DNA of 64,000 nucleotides from Vibrio rotiferianus CAIM 577 = LMG 21460 (GTDB lineage: Bacteria > Pseudomonadota > Gammaproteobacteria > Enterobacterales > Vibrionaceae): assembly GCF_002741985.1 (NCBI RefSeq), contig NZ_APHW01000105.1:1-64000 (forward strand). The letters are read 5' to 3'. The notes under the pieces were generated by a model. The model had not been told where the DNA came from and did no database searches. It saw only the letters and a list, made by a program, of their open reading frames with translations. Both the position numbers and the translations under genes were made by a program. Position 1 is the stretch's first letter, and each line of letters starts with the position of its first letter. This document shows, piece by piece, positions 17,721 to 26,765 of this stretch.

Positions 17721-18563
17721 ATGATTTTTCATGATTTGATTTCATCAGTATTAAACGAGCGAGAACCATTTCACAATATATGGTTTGCTGGTGATTTTCA
17801 TACACCACCTGAATTTAGCTATCAGGTTAACTTCCCTCGATTAGAATTAGTCTTGTCTGGTGAATATATTAATGAAATGGAAAGTCATGATCGCAAAGTG
17901 ACGCATATTGTGGCGAAAACCGGTGATGCGATATTTATTCCACCTAACTGTTGGAATAAACCTGACTGGGATACAGATTGCTCGGTATTAAGTATTCTCT
18001 TTGGTCGCCGTCAATTGGGTTTGAGTCTTGTGTCCAAACGTAAAGGGGAAGCGAGCTTTTACGATATCCAAAAGCACAGTATTCAAACTCGTTCTGGATT
18101 TGCGATTGATAATATCTTGGAAGCGCTGAGTTCATTGGCTCGTGAGTGCAATAAAAAGCCAATGGATGAGTTGTTGCTGCAAGCCTTGTTGCAATACGCT
18201 AAGTCGATGTTAGATGCGCCTATTGAGACGCAGGCGCACAGCCGAGTGCAAGATCTGTATCAGGGCATTTGTATCTATATCCAAGAGAACTTCCACCGCC
18301 CAATCACACGTGACAGTATTGCGTCGAGGTTCAGCATCTCTTCTAACCATTTGTCGCGTTTGTTCCGTCAGCAAGGTCACATGACGTTAGCCGATTACAT
18401 TACGTGGGTACGGGTAGACCGTGCGAAGTTTATGCTCAAGAAATACAACTTTAAGTTGAATGAGGTATCGGTGCGCTGTGGATTCAAAGATGTGAACTAC
18501 TTCTGCCGAGTATTTAAGAACCGAACGGGCAGAACGCCGACGGAATATCGCGGTTCAATCTAG
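17721..18563 (+). CDS. AraC-family transcriptional regulator of the PTS cluster
   Basis: This is a 280-residue AraC regulator with an N-terminal cupin-like sensor region (LELVLSGEYINEME, GDAIFIPPNCWNKPDW) and a C-terminal double helix-turn-helix (about 185-278: DSIASRFSISSNHLSRLFRQ, then VSVRCGFKDVNYFCRVFKN). I start at ATG 17721, which has AAGAG 8 bases upstream; in-frame alternatives lie at 17694 and 17670. It is divergent from the PTS-manA operon and upstream of the HPr/IIA-IIB genes, similar to the V. cholerae VC1820-VC1827 arrangement as I recall it. Confidence 0.85.
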   Translation: MIFHDLISSVLNEREPFHNIWFAGDFHTPPEFSYQVNFPRLELVLSGEYINEMESHDRKVTHIVAKTGDAIFIPPNCWNKPDWDTDCSVLSILFGRRQLGLSLVSKRKGEASFYDIQKHSIQTRSGFAIDNILEALSSLARECNKKPMDELLLQALLQYAKSMLDAPIETQAHSRVQDLYQGICIYIQENFHRPITRDSIASRFSISSNHLSRLFRQQGHMTLADYITWVRVDRAKFMLKKYNFKLNEVSVRCGFKDVNYFCRVFKNRTGRTPTEYRGSI

Positions 18564-18574
18564 GACGGAAATCA

Positions 18575-19357
18575 TTAAGCAAGCAGCCTCGACATGGCGT
18601 ACATCAGAAGCGCCTGTAAGTCGACGCTGCTTTTTGTTAGCAGTAAACGCTCCGCCATTTGGTCAGTGAGCAGGTTGCGGGTTAGGTTGGTGGCGGCGAT
18701 GATTTGTTCTCGAGTGGGCTTAGCTGGCATCACCAGTGCTATGGCGAGATGAACTTCACCCATTTTGGACGCCCAATCCATTGGGATTTCGTTGGCGATA
18801 ACCGCGATGGAAATGTGTTCTACACCTTCGAACATCACATGGGGTAGGGCAATACCCGGAGTTACGGCAGTTGAAGAGCGTTCTTCGCGTTTGATAAAGG
18901 CGAGAATGAGTTCGTCTGGGTGAATCGGATGAATAAGCTGAGCTAGCCCTTTCAAGCACTCAAATTTGGTGAGCTCGGTGTGTGCTTTGGCGTAATGCCA
19001 TTGGATTTCACACGGCGGACAAATTTGCGGAAGTCGCCCGGCAAGTTGGCTTGAGAACTCGTAATTGATGTGGGAACCCACAACAGTAAAGTTTTCGGCG
19101 ATGATGTCTTTGATAACGAAACAGGCAAGCTCGGCGTCAATACCGATGGCAGTGATTTGGCACAGGTCGCCTTGTTGCAAGCCGACCTGTAAAACCGCGA
19201 CTGACTTGGTAAGTTCAGCGATGCGGTTTTGGGTTATGTTGATGATGTGTAAGGTGCTTTTGAACTTTTTGGCGACGCGATTGAGGGGCTGTGCGATATG
19301 AGCACTAGCATTAATATCATCGACAAAAAAGGTAATCTGGTATTCGTTCATCTGCAA
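18575..19357 (-). CDS. HPr-like / PTS EIIA (type 2) fusion protein
   Basis: This is a 260-residue two-domain protein. The N-terminal 85 residues look HPr-like: an AHIAQPLNRVAKKF block with a His in the position of the HPr active histidine, then SVAVLQVGLQQGDLCQITAIG, close to the HPr helix-strand pattern. The C-terminal part (about 115-258) is a type-2 EIIA domain with TPGIALPHVMFEG, whose His is the phosphoacceptor. It could relay phosphate to the adjacent IIB and IIABC proteins, like the FruB-type diphosphoryl transfer protein, but the order is HPr before IIA, reversed from FruB. The HPr assignment is by eye. Confidence 0.75.
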   Translation of the reverse strand: MQMNEYQITFFVDDINASAHIAQPLNRVAKKFKSTLHIINITQNRIAELTKSVAVLQVGLQQGDLCQITAIGIDAELACFVIKDIIAENFTVVGSHINYEFSSQLAGRLPQICPPCEIQWHYAKAHTELTKFECLKGLAQLIHPIHPDELILAFIKREERSSTAVTPGIALPHVMFEGVEHISIAVIANEIPMDWASKMGEVHLAIALVMPAKPTREQIIAATNLTRNLLTDQMAERLLLTKSSVDLQALLMYAMSRLLA

Positions 19358-19363
19358 AGAGTA

Positions 19364-19663
19364 TCATCGACAGTGTACAAGGAACACCTTATCAACATTA
19401 AGTAGCACGTCTTCAATTGGGATTTGGATTTTGTTAGTGCCTTCAAAGCGAGCTGGCTGTTCAATCTCGATATCGGACACAATTAAGACACGATCCGCTT
19501 GTGCAATGTCATGGGGAGTGAGCTGATTCTCAATACCCATCGCACCTTGCGTTTCGACCTTAATTTGTACGTTATGCTTAGGCGCAGCTTTCATAAGAGC
19601 ATCTGCTGCCATATAGGTATGAGCGATGCCTGTAGGGCACGCTGTCACCGCTACGATTTTCAT
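19364..19663 (-). CDS. Stand-alone fructose-type PTS IIB
   Basis: This 99-residue single-domain IIB has the phospho-Cys motif VTACPTGIAHTYMAADAL and the conserved KVETQGAMGIEN, very like the IIB domains of the two neighbouring permeases. It lies 6 bp upstream of the HPr-like/EIIA gene, so the two form an operon. It provides an extra phosphate-relay step, possibly for the permease encoded divergently at 19898. Confidence 0.9.
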   Translation of the reverse strand: MKIVAVTACPTGIAHTYMAADALMKAAPKHNVQIKVETQGAMGIENQLTPHDIAQADRVLIVSDIEIEQPARFEGTNKIQIPIEDVLLNVDKVFLVHCR

Positions 19664-19766
19664 GTTCTATCCACTTTATATTTTTGTGGATATTAGCATA
19701 GTGGTCGTCGAAAAGATGGATTTAAAGCAGATAATCACAAGAGCTCTATCACAGTTTAAATCTCAT

Positions 19767-19786
19767 GTTACATTAATCCAGTTAAT
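19767..19786 (-). promoter_or_regulatory. Third candidate AraC site, before the second PTS permease
   Basis: Read on the minus strand, this is ATTAACTGGATTAATGTAAC. It matches the 17422 and 17602 sites over ACTGGAY and TGTAAC. It lies about 110 bp upstream of the 19898 start, in the spacer shared with the IIB gene. Confidence 0.5.
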
Positions 19787-19897
19787 GCACTTTTTGTCCT
19801 GTATTGAAAAGGACGAGTGTTGGTTACTCTGTACGCAGTCATAGATGGACAAATTTAACTCATGACTCACGAGCGTGAACATTGCAAGGTACAAACA

Positions 19898-21769
19898 ATG
19901 GACATATTAAACCTTATTGAGCCAGAAACCATTTGCTTGGATTTGCAGGCTCAAACCAAAGATGAAGCGCTCAAAGAGCTCGTCGAATTGTTGGACGCGG
20001 CGGGCAAGCTCACTAGCAAAAGTCAGTTCTTGGCGGACATTTGGAAACGAGAAGAGATTGGCAATACCGGCTTTGACGAGGGTATTGCCATTCCTCACGC
20101 CAAAAGTAATGCGGTCGCTAAACCCGCAGTCGCAGTGGGCATCAGCCGAAAAGGTATTGATTACGGCGCTGATGATGGCGAACTGTCTGACGTATTTTTC
20201 ATGCTGGCTTCTCCGGATGGGGATGATCACCACCACATTGAAGTCTTGGCACAAATCTCCACAAAAATCATTGAAGATGGTTTCGTCAAGAAGTTAAAAG
20301 CAGCGGAGTCAGTGGATGAAGCTCGCGAGCTACTCACTGATATTCAATCGAATGCGAATGACTCAGGGTTAGACCCTTTGGAGTTTGCGCCTGAGCCTCT
20401 TAGTCCTTGGGCGCAAAAGCTGAGTAGAATGAAAGAGCACTTGCTGTTCGGTACTTCTCACATGATCCCGTTTATTGTCGCGGGCGGCGTGTTGCTGTCT
20501 CTTTCTGTGATGATTTCAGGCCATGGCGGCGTTCCAAAAGAAGGTATTTTGGCAGATATTGCTGAGATGGGTATCGCAGGTTTGACGCTGTTTACCGCGG
20601 TGTTAGGCGGTTACATTGCCTATTCGATTGCGGATAAGCCAGGGCTTGCTCCGGGCATGATTGGCTCATGGATTGCGGTTAGTCACTACAACACCGGCTT
20701 CTTGGGAGCAATTGTGGTCGGATTTTTCGCCGGCTTTGTGGTTTGGTTGCTGAAGAAGATTCAATTGCCGGACAGCATGAGTTCGCTCGGCTCGATCTTT
20801 ATCTACCCACTGGTTGGAACGTTTGTCACCTGTGGTGCAGTGATGTGGGTGATCGGCTCACCGATCGCCAGCGCAATGACGACCATGAACGATGTGCTCA
20901 CGGGTATGGCGGGCTCAGGCAAAGTGATGTTGGGCACCGTACTGGGTGCAATGACTGCGTTTGACATGGGCGGCCCCATCAACAAAGTGGCGACTTTGTT
21001 TGCTCAGACTCAGGTGAATACTCAGCCGTGGCTGATGGGTGGTGTCGGTATTGCAATTTGTACCCCGCCTCTGGGCATGGCGTTAGCGACTTTCCTATCG
21101 CCAAGTAAATTTAAACGTGATGAGCGTGAGGCGGGTAAAGCGGCGGGCATCATGGGCATGATTGGCATCAGTGAAGGGGCGATTCCGTTTGCTGCTGGTG
21201 ACCCAGCTCGCGTCCTGCCTGCGATTGTTGCTGGGGGCATTGTCGGTAACGTGATTGGATTTATGTTCCATGTGATTAACCATGCTCCGTGGGGCGGCTG
21301 GATTGTACTGCCAGTCGTTGACGGCAAGATTGGCTACATAGTTGGCACAATCGCAGGCTCGTTTACCACAGCATTGATTGTTATTGCACTTAAGAAGACA
21401 GTCACAGAAGACGATAGTCCGGTTGGTCAATCTCAAGCTTACACGTCTGTGCAAGGCGAGGGCGAAGCAGACATTCTTGCCGTGACGTCTTGCCCGTCTG
21501 GTGTCGCGCACACCTTCTTAGCGGCGAAGTCATTAGAGAAAGCTGCCTGTGCGTTAGGCATTAAGATCAAGGTCGAAACGCAAGGAGCGAACGGTATCAT
21601 CAACCGCATCACTGACAAAGATATCGCTAAGGCGAAGTTTGTTATTTTCGCTCACGATGTAGCCATCAAAGAGCCAGAACGATTCAGAAAAATGAAGGTG
21701 TTGGATGTCAGCACTAAAGACGCGATGCTCAATGCCGCAGCACTGTTACAGGCGAAAAGAATCCCTTAG
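19898..21769 (+). CDS. Fructose-type PTS permease, fused IIA-IIC-IIB
   Basis: This 623-residue permease has its domains in the order IIA (1-150, IPHAKSNAV), IIC (about 175-510, GGPINKVATLF and EGAIPFAAGDP) and IIB at the C-terminus (about 525-620, VTSCPSGVAHTFLAAKSL). This differs from the IIA-IIB-IIC order of the neighbour at 15431. I start at ATG 19898, which has AAGG 9 bases upstream; a longer frame opens at 19862. The sugar is probably mannose, fructose or a related hexose. Confidence 0.9.
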   Translation: MDILNLIEPETICLDLQAQTKDEALKELVELLDAAGKLTSKSQFLADIWKREEIGNTGFDEGIAIPHAKSNAVAKPAVAVGISRKGIDYGADDGELSDVFFMLASPDGDDHHHIEVLAQISTKIIEDGFVKKLKAAESVDEARELLTDIQSNANDSGLDPLEFAPEPLSPWAQKLSRMKEHLLFGTSHMIPFIVAGGVLLSLSVMISGHGGVPKEGILADIAEMGIAGLTLFTAVLGGYIAYSIADKPGLAPGMIGSWIAVSHYNTGFLGAIVVGFFAGFVVWLLKKIQLPDSMSSLGSIFIYPLVGTFVTCGAVMWVIGSPIASAMTTMNDVLTGMAGSGKVMLGTVLGAMTAFDMGGPINKVATLFAQTQVNTQPWLMGGVGIAICTPPLGMALATFLSPSKFKRDEREAGKAAGIMGMIGISEGAIPFAAGDPARVLPAIVAGGIVGNVIGFMFHVINHAPWGGWIVLPVVDGKIGYIVGTIAGSFTTALIVIALKKTVTEDDSPVGQSQAYTSVQGEGEADILAVTSCPSGVAHTFLAAKSLEKAACALGIKIKVETQGANGIINRITDKDIAKAKFVIFAHDVAIKEPERFRKMKVLDVSTKDAMLNAAALLQAKRIP

Positions 21770-21797
21770 GTATATAGCCCCCGGCTATCTGCTAGTT

Positions 21798-21827
21798 AGC
21801 TCCATCCCTTTGATGGAGCTTTTTTTA
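21798..21827 (+). terminator. Terminator of the IIA-IIC-IIB gene
   Basis: Stem AGCTCCATC / GATGGAGCT is followed by seven T, about 30 bp after the stop codon. Confidence 0.9.
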
Positions 21828-21847
21828 TCGCTGAGAAAAGTGCCGCT

Positions 21848-22084
21848 ATGTTTTTGGTTGGACTGGTTGAGGTAACGGGTGCAATTTTGATGTTAATTGG
21901 CTTGTTATCGACGAACAACTTGTTAAGTGCGATAGGTGCAAGTTTTATTGTTTTCACCTCAGTTGGTGCGATGTTTTTCCATTTTCGTTTTGATACTTGG
22001 AAAGATGCGATTCCGTCAATTGTGACGCTTTTATTATCACTTTTGGTGGCTTCGCCTTTGATTGAGTTTGTTGCGCTTATTTAA
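21848..22084 (+). CDS. Small membrane protein, DoxX-like fragment
   Basis: This 78-residue product has two to three hydrophobic helices. GLVEVTGAILMLIGLL and GAMFFHFRFDTW resemble the second half of DoxX-type four-helix proteins (GxxEIxGAxxLL, then GAxxxH). Typical members have about 40 more residues at the N-terminus, so this may be a shortened relative. It begins only 21 bp after the preceding terminator. No clear ribosome site was found. Confidence 0.5.
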   Translation: MFLVGLVEVTGAILMLIGLLSTNNLLSAIGASFIVFTSVGAMFFHFRFDTWKDAIPSIVTLLLSLLVASPLIEFVALI

Positions 22085-22200
22085 GACGAAATTATTGCAA
22101 GTAATGTTCTGAAATCTTTAGTAACATGTTTCAAATATTAACTGTTTCAAATAGTAATAGTTTCAAAACGTAACGTATTTCGAATTCAAGGAGGCTTGCA

Positions 22201-23079
22201 ATGGAAAAACTAAGAGTAGCATTTATTGGTCTGGGTGTGATGGGATACCCAATGGCTGGTTACCTAAGTAAAGCGGGCTTTGAAACCAAAGTATACAACC
22301 GCACAAAAGCGAAAGCCGACAAATGGGCTGAAGAATACCAAGGCGTAGCTTGTGAAACACCACGTGAAGCAGCAGAAGGCTGTGACATCGTTTTTACCTG
22401 TGTGGGTAATGATGATGACGTTCGTAGCGTTGTTTACGGTGAAGAAGGCATTCTGGTCGGCTTGAAAGCGGATGCAGTGTTAGTGGACCATACAACGACT
22501 TCTGCAGACCTAGCGGTTGAGCTGGCTGAAGCGTGTGTTAAGTACGGCAATCACTTCATTGATGCGCCAGTTTCTGGTGGTCAAGCGGGTGCAGAAAATG
22601 GTGTACTAACCATCATGTGTGGTGGTGAACAAAGCATTTTTGACCGTGTCTCTCCAGCGATGGATGTGTACGCGAAGCAGATGACGCTACTGGGTGAAAA
22701 CGGTCAGGGCCAACGTTGTAAGATGGTAAACCAAATCTGTATTGGTGGCGTTTTACAAGGTCTGAGTGAAGCTTTGCTGCTAGCACAAAAATCAGGTTTG
22801 GACATCGCTCAAGTTGTAGAAACGTTGAAGCATGGCGCTGCAGGTTCATGGCAGATGGAAAACCGCGCAAATACGATGGCGGAAGATAAGTTCGATTTTG
22901 GCTTCGCTATTGATTGGATGCGCAAAGACTTGGGTTTCTGTCTGCAAGAAGCAGAGCGAGTGGGTCTAGAACTTCCACTGACTAAGAAAGTGGATGAGCA
23001 ATACGCAGACCTTCAACGAGATGGTTTGGGTCGCATGGATACATCAGTACTGATTAAAGCGGTAGCTAAAAATCAGTAG
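22201..23079 (+). CDS. NAD(P)-dependent dehydrogenase, 3-hydroxyisobutyrate dehydrogenase family
   Basis: This is a 292-residue beta-hydroxyacid dehydrogenase. The N-terminal Rossmann motif is AFIGLGVMGYPMAGYL, the substrate motif FIDAPVSGGQAGAENG and the catalytic Lys lies in MVNQICIGG (KMVNQ). The C-terminal helical domain follows. Family members oxidise 3-hydroxyisobutyrate, tartronate semialdehyde or GHB/glyoxylate. I see no neighbour that fixes the substrate. The start is preceded by AAGGAGG. A terminator follows at about 23199. Confidence 0.9.
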   Translation: MEKLRVAFIGLGVMGYPMAGYLSKAGFETKVYNRTKAKADKWAEEYQGVACETPREAAEGCDIVFTCVGNDDDVRSVVYGEEGILVGLKADAVLVDHTTTSADLAVELAEACVKYGNHFIDAPVSGGQAGAENGVLTIMCGGEQSIFDRVSPAMDVYAKQMTLLGENGQGQRCKMVNQICIGGVLQGLSEALLLAQKSGLDIAQVVETLKHGAAGSWQMENRANTMAEDKFDFGFAIDWMRKDLGFCLQEAERVGLELPLTKKVDEQYADLQRDGLGRMDTSVLIKAVAKNQ

Positions 23080-23198
23080 TTGATGAATCAGTAATAGATA
23101 AACAGTTCTTTGGTATCAAAGAGCTTAAAGAAATCTAAGTTAATCATAATGAATCTCCTTGAGCATGGTTTTTGATTAGTGATTAATGATTTGAAATC

Positions 23199-23227
23199 AG
23201 GAGGTGCTGTAGGGCACCTCCTTTTTT
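23199..23227 (+). terminator. Terminator of the dehydrogenase gene
   Basis: Stem AGGAGGTGC / GCACCTCCT is followed by T6, between convergent genes (dehydrogenase and catalase). Confidence 0.88.
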
Positions 23228-23267
23228 ATGTCTTTTAATCACACAGTGTGATGATTACAGCGTTCGC

Positions 23268-24704
23268 TTACTTGTTTAAGCCTAGTGCAATCTCAAGACC
23301 TTTGCCGTACGCTTCGTCCGCTTGGTATGCGTGTTGAACGTGGCGCTGTTGGATGAACTCTGGCACACCGTCCATTGCGCGAGCTGTGTTGTCGAACAGA
23401 GTTTGACGTTGCTCTTCGTTCATCAGACGGAATAGGTCACCCGCTTGGCTGAAGTAGTCTTCGTCTACACGGTGATCGTAGTGATCAGCGTTGCCATTGA
23501 TGCGTAGAGGTGGCTCAGAGTAATCTGGTTGCTCTGCCCATTCCTGTTTGTAGTTTGGCTCGTAACCTAGTGTTGAACCAAAGTTGCCATCAACGCGCAT
23601 TGCGCCATCGCGGTGATAGCTGTGAACAGGGCAACGAGGTGCGTTCACTGGGATTTGATGATGGTTCACACCTAGACGGTAACGCTGTGCATCGCCGTAA
23701 GCGAACAGACGACCTTGTAGCATCTTATCTGGAGAGAAGCCGATACCAGGTACTACTGCTGCTGGGTTGAATGCTGATTGCTCAACTTCTGCGTAGAAGT
23801 TTTCTGGGTTACGGTTCAGTTCGAACTCACCAACTGGGATCAGTGGGTAATCTTTCTGAGACCATACTTTTGTTAGGTCGAATGGGTTGAAGTTGACTTC
23901 ATCCGCTTCTAGTTCCGGCATGATCTGTACGTACATCTTCCATTTAGGGAAGTCTTGACGCTCAATTGCCTCGTAAAGGTCACGGTGGTGGCTTTCGCGG
24001 TCTTTACCTACGATCGCTTCAGCTTCTTGGTCAGTGAGGTTTTTGATGCCTTGCTGAGTTTTGAAGTGGAATTTCACCCAGTAACGCTCGTTTTCTGCGT
24101 TGATGAAGCTGAATGTGTGGCTACCAAAACCATGCATATGACGGTAAGACGCTGGGATACCACGGTCACTCATTACGATAGTCACTTGGTGGAATGCTTC
24201 TGGTAGTGATGTCCAGAAGTCCCAGTTGTTGGTAGAGCTACGCATGTTAGTGCGAGGGTCGCGTTTTACTGCGTGGTTTAGGTCTGGGAATTTTAGTGGG
24301 TCACGTAGGAAGAATACTGGTGTGTTGTTACCAACCAAGTCCCAGTTACCTTCTTCAGTGTAGAATTTTAGTGCGAAACCACGGATGTCGCGTTCTGCGT
24401 CTGCTGCGCCGCGCTCACCAGCAACAGTAGTGAAGCGAGCGAATAGTTCGGTTTTTTTACCGATATCAGAGAAGATCTTAGCGCGAGTGTATTTTGTGAT
24501 GTCGTGCGTTACTGTGAACGTACCGTAAGCGCCAGAACCTTTCGCGTGCATACGACGCTCTGGGATCACTTCACGATCAAAATGTGCTAGTTTTTCAAGG
24601 AACCAAACGTCTTGTAGTAGTTGAGGGCCACGAGGACCAGCAGTCATAACGTTTTGGTTATGGGCGACAGGGCAACCTGCTGCTGTAGTCAGTTTTTTGC
24701 TCAT
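23268..24704 (-). CDS. katA: Monofunctional haem catalase (small subunit, clade 3)
   Basis: This 478-residue cytosolic catalase decomposes hydrogen peroxide. The active-site His lies in RRMHAKGSGAYG, the distal Asn in VGNNTPVFFLRDP, and the proximal haem Tyr in GRLFAYGDAQRYRLG. The length fits clade 3 KatA/KatB enzymes (about 480) rather than the 700-residue KatE type. It is monocistronic. In V. parahaemolyticus a catalase at this point on chromosome 2 is called katE1 in the literature as I recall, so the symbol is a family label. Confidence 0.95.
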   Translation of the reverse strand: MSKKLTTAAGCPVAHNQNVMTAGPRGPQLLQDVWFLEKLAHFDREVIPERRMHAKGSGAYGTFTVTHDITKYTRAKIFSDIGKKTELFARFTTVAGERGAADAERDIRGFALKFYTEEGNWDLVGNNTPVFFLRDPLKFPDLNHAVKRDPRTNMRSSTNNWDFWTSLPEAFHQVTIVMSDRGIPASYRHMHGFGSHTFSFINAENERYWVKFHFKTQQGIKNLTDQEAEAIVGKDRESHHRDLYEAIERQDFPKWKMYVQIMPELEADEVNFNPFDLTKVWSQKDYPLIPVGEFELNRNPENFYAEVEQSAFNPAAVVPGIGFSPDKMLQGRLFAYGDAQRYRLGVNHHQIPVNAPRCPVHSYHRDGAMRVDGNFGSTLGYEPNYKQEWAEQPDYSEPPLRINGNADHYDHRVDEDYFSQAGDLFRLMNEEQRQTLFDNTARAMDGVPEFIQQRHVQHAYQADEAYGKGLEIALGLNK

Positions 24705-24999
24705 TTGAGTTTCCTTGCAATATAGTGATTATTTATCGACTTTTCGGCAACTGCTCGAAAGTTATGCGAGGAGAATAGCGCTGCAACTGAGAATAAAAAA
24801 ACTGTTATTAGCAATCAGTGTGATAGGTATCACCTATGCTTTAAGTGGTTGTTAATTAATGTCTTTGTGTCAATTAACATTATTTATCGTATGGATTAAA
24901 GATAACTTCTAACTGTGGTCTGTGTGAATAATTCCTGCCTATTTTAAATCGTTCAAAATAGGCAGAAATTCTCAATGGTTTGAGAAGGCCTCAACTCGA
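24705..24999. other. Intergenic region upstream of the catalase gene
   Basis: This AT-rich spacer contains the catalase promoter and a hairpin (24938-24964, GCCTATTTT / AAAATAGGC) just beyond the GST gene. The hairpin lacks a clear T run, so it is only a possible terminator. Confidence 0.4.
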
Positions 25000-25617
25000 T
25001 TAACCGAATTTCACCTCAAGTTCTTCTGCTTTAGTAAACGCGGGATGCGTAGCGAGCTGTGCGCCATAACGTTGGATGTTAGGGAAACGCTCAATAACAC
25101 CAAACTTGTTCAGGACATCGACGACAAACGACATCATGAAATCAGCGCCAGTTAGGCGTTCTTCAACAAAGTAGCTTTTCCCCTCTAAGCTTTGATCAAC
25201 GTAACCCATGACTTTCATGGTTTCCGCATCAGCGTAGTCCGCAAGGAAATTGGTCTGTGCACCATCTTTGGCAACAAACATCTTAAACAGCAGGGGAACC
25301 ATGGCTGAGCTCTCTGCAAAGTGCATCCATTGAATGTATTGCGTGTAAGCTTTGCTACCACGTTCTGGTGCAAAACGCCCGTCCGCGTACTTTTCAATTA
25401 AGTATTCAGTGATTGCACCCGACTCTGTAACGATCTCCTCGCCATCTTCCAATACAGGTGACTTGCCGAGTGGATGAATGCTCTTGAGCTCAGGTGGAGC
25501 AAGGAAGGTGACTCTGTCACGAAGATAAGGCACGATCTCATAATCTACCCCCAATTCTTCTAACAACCAAATGATGCGTTTTGAGCGAGACTGATTTAAA
25601 TGATGCAGTTTAATCAT
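25000..25617 (-). CDS. Glutathione S-transferase
   Basis: This is a 205-residue GST with a thioredoxin-fold N-terminal domain (LHHLNQSRSKRIIWLLEELG, SPVLEDGEEIVTESGAITEYL, the latter with the glutathione-binding ES motif) and a helical C-terminal domain (GADFMMSFVVDVL). The start at 25617 follows AAGGATTC. A longer in-frame opening to 25767 overlaps the upstream gene and is rejected. It lies 14 bp after the CurA-type reductase gene, so the two are co-transcribed under the TetR repressor. This suggests a role in electrophile detoxification. Confidence 0.9.
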   Translation of the reverse strand: MIKLHHLNQSRSKRIIWLLEELGVDYEIVPYLRDRVTFLAPPELKSIHPLGKSPVLEDGEEIVTESGAITEYLIEKYADGRFAPERGSKAYTQYIQWMHFAESSAMVPLLFKMFVAKDGAQTNFLADYADAETMKVMGYVDQSLEGKSYFVEERLTGADFMMSFVVDVLNKFGVIERFPNIQRYGAQLATHPAFTKAEELEVKFG

Positions 25618-25631
25618 AGAAGAATCCTTTC

Positions 25632-26663
25632 TTATACAGGTTGATTGGTTTGAATAACAAGCTTGCCGAAGTTTTTGCCTTGCAGAAGACCGATGAATGC
25701 CTCTGGCGCGTTTTCTAAACCTTCTACTAGATGTTCGCGATAGTGGATTTTGCCTTCTGCTAGCCATTGGCTTACATCTTTGACGAAGTTTGTGTAGCTT
25801 TGCTCGTAGTGGTCAAAAATGATGAAGCCTTGCATCTTGATGCGTTTAACCAGAATGTTACCCATCAGCATCGACATACGATCTGGACCTTCTGGTAATG
25901 CTGTCGCGTTGTATTGAGAAATCAAACCACAAAGTGGCACGCGAGCGCCGACATTTAGCAGAGGTAACACGGCATCAAAGACTTTTCCGCCTACGTTTTC
26001 GAAGTAGACATCGATGCCTTTGTCACATGTTGCTGCTAGTTGCTCTGCGAAGTCATCTGCAGTGTGATCAAGACATTCATCAAAGCCTAGAGTCTCTTTT
26101 GCATACTGGCACTTCTCTGCACCGCCTGCGACACCGATTACGCGACAACCTTTTAGCTTACCGATTTGACCAACCATAGAGCCCACCGCACCAGTTGCAG
26201 CTGCGACAACTAGGGTATCGCCAGCTTTAGGCTGACCAATTTCCAATAAACCCACATAAGCGGTAAAGCCAGGCATACCAAGCACACCAAGGGCATAAGA
26301 CGGATGCGTCGGTTCACTGCCTAATTTAAACAGACCTTCGCCGTCAGATAGCGCGTAATCTTGCCAGCCTGTGTAAGCCACAACCCATTCGCCAGTTTGG
26401 AAATCAGAGTTCTTCGATTCCACCACCTGACAAACTGTCCCGCCAACCATCACCTCGTTTAGCTCTACAGGATCTGCGTAGGATTTGCCTTCATTCATAC
26501 GGCCGCGCATATATGGGTCAAGAGACAGATACACGCTGCGCAAAAGCACTTCACCTTCACTCGGAGTAGGGATGGCAGTGTGTTCTAAACGGAAGTTCTC
26601 TGGGACTGGCGAACCTTTTGGACGGTTAGCCAATACGATTTGACGGTTAAGCGTTTGGGTCAT
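25632..26663 (-). CDS. curA: NADP-dependent medium-chain reductase (CurA / leukotriene B4 dehydrogenase-like)
   Basis: This 343-residue zinc-independent MDR-family reductase reduces the double bond of alpha,beta-unsaturated carbonyls. The family N-terminus RQIVLANRPKGSPVPENF, the motif SLDPYMRGRM and the nucleotide-binding AAATGAVGSMVGQIGKLKG are all present. E. coli CurA (YncB) is the closest named relative I know. It is first in an operon with a GST gene, behind a TetR operator shared with the regulator gene. That fits a reactive-electrophile or quinone defence unit. Confidence 0.87.
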   Translation of the reverse strand: MTQTLNRQIVLANRPKGSPVPENFRLEHTAIPTPSEGEVLLRSVYLSLDPYMRGRMNEGKSYADPVELNEVMVGGTVCQVVESKNSDFQTGEWVVAYTGWQDYALSDGEGLFKLGSEPTHPSYALGVLGMPGFTAYVGLLEIGQPKAGDTLVVAAATGAVGSMVGQIGKLKGCRVIGVAGGAEKCQYAKETLGFDECLDHTADDFAEQLAATCDKGIDVYFENVGGKVFDAVLPLLNVGARVPLCGLISQYNATALPEGPDRMSMLMGNILVKRIKMQGFIIFDHYEQSYTNFVKDVSQWLAEGKIHYREHLVEGLENAPEAFIGLLQGKNFGKLVIQTNQPV

Positions 26664-26685
26664 GGTAAGTTCCTATATTAATTAT

Positions 26686-26700
26686 TAGACCAGTCGTCTA
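26686..26700. promoter_or_regulatory. TetR operator at the curA promoter
   Basis: The 15-bp dyad TAGACCAGTCGTCTA (arms TAGAC / GTCTA) lies 23 bp upstream of the curA start. An identical copy lies before the tetR gene. Confidence 0.8.
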
Positions 26701-26765
26701 GTTTTGATTCCTAAAAAATCCGCCGTACTTTTTGGGTAAAGATAAGGCGGATTAAGTGTGGTTCG

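Noticed and set aside
25618..25767. Longer N-terminus for the glutathione S-transferase
   Set aside because: The extension is Arg/Ser-rich, overlaps curA, and the GST fold starts exactly at ATG 25617.
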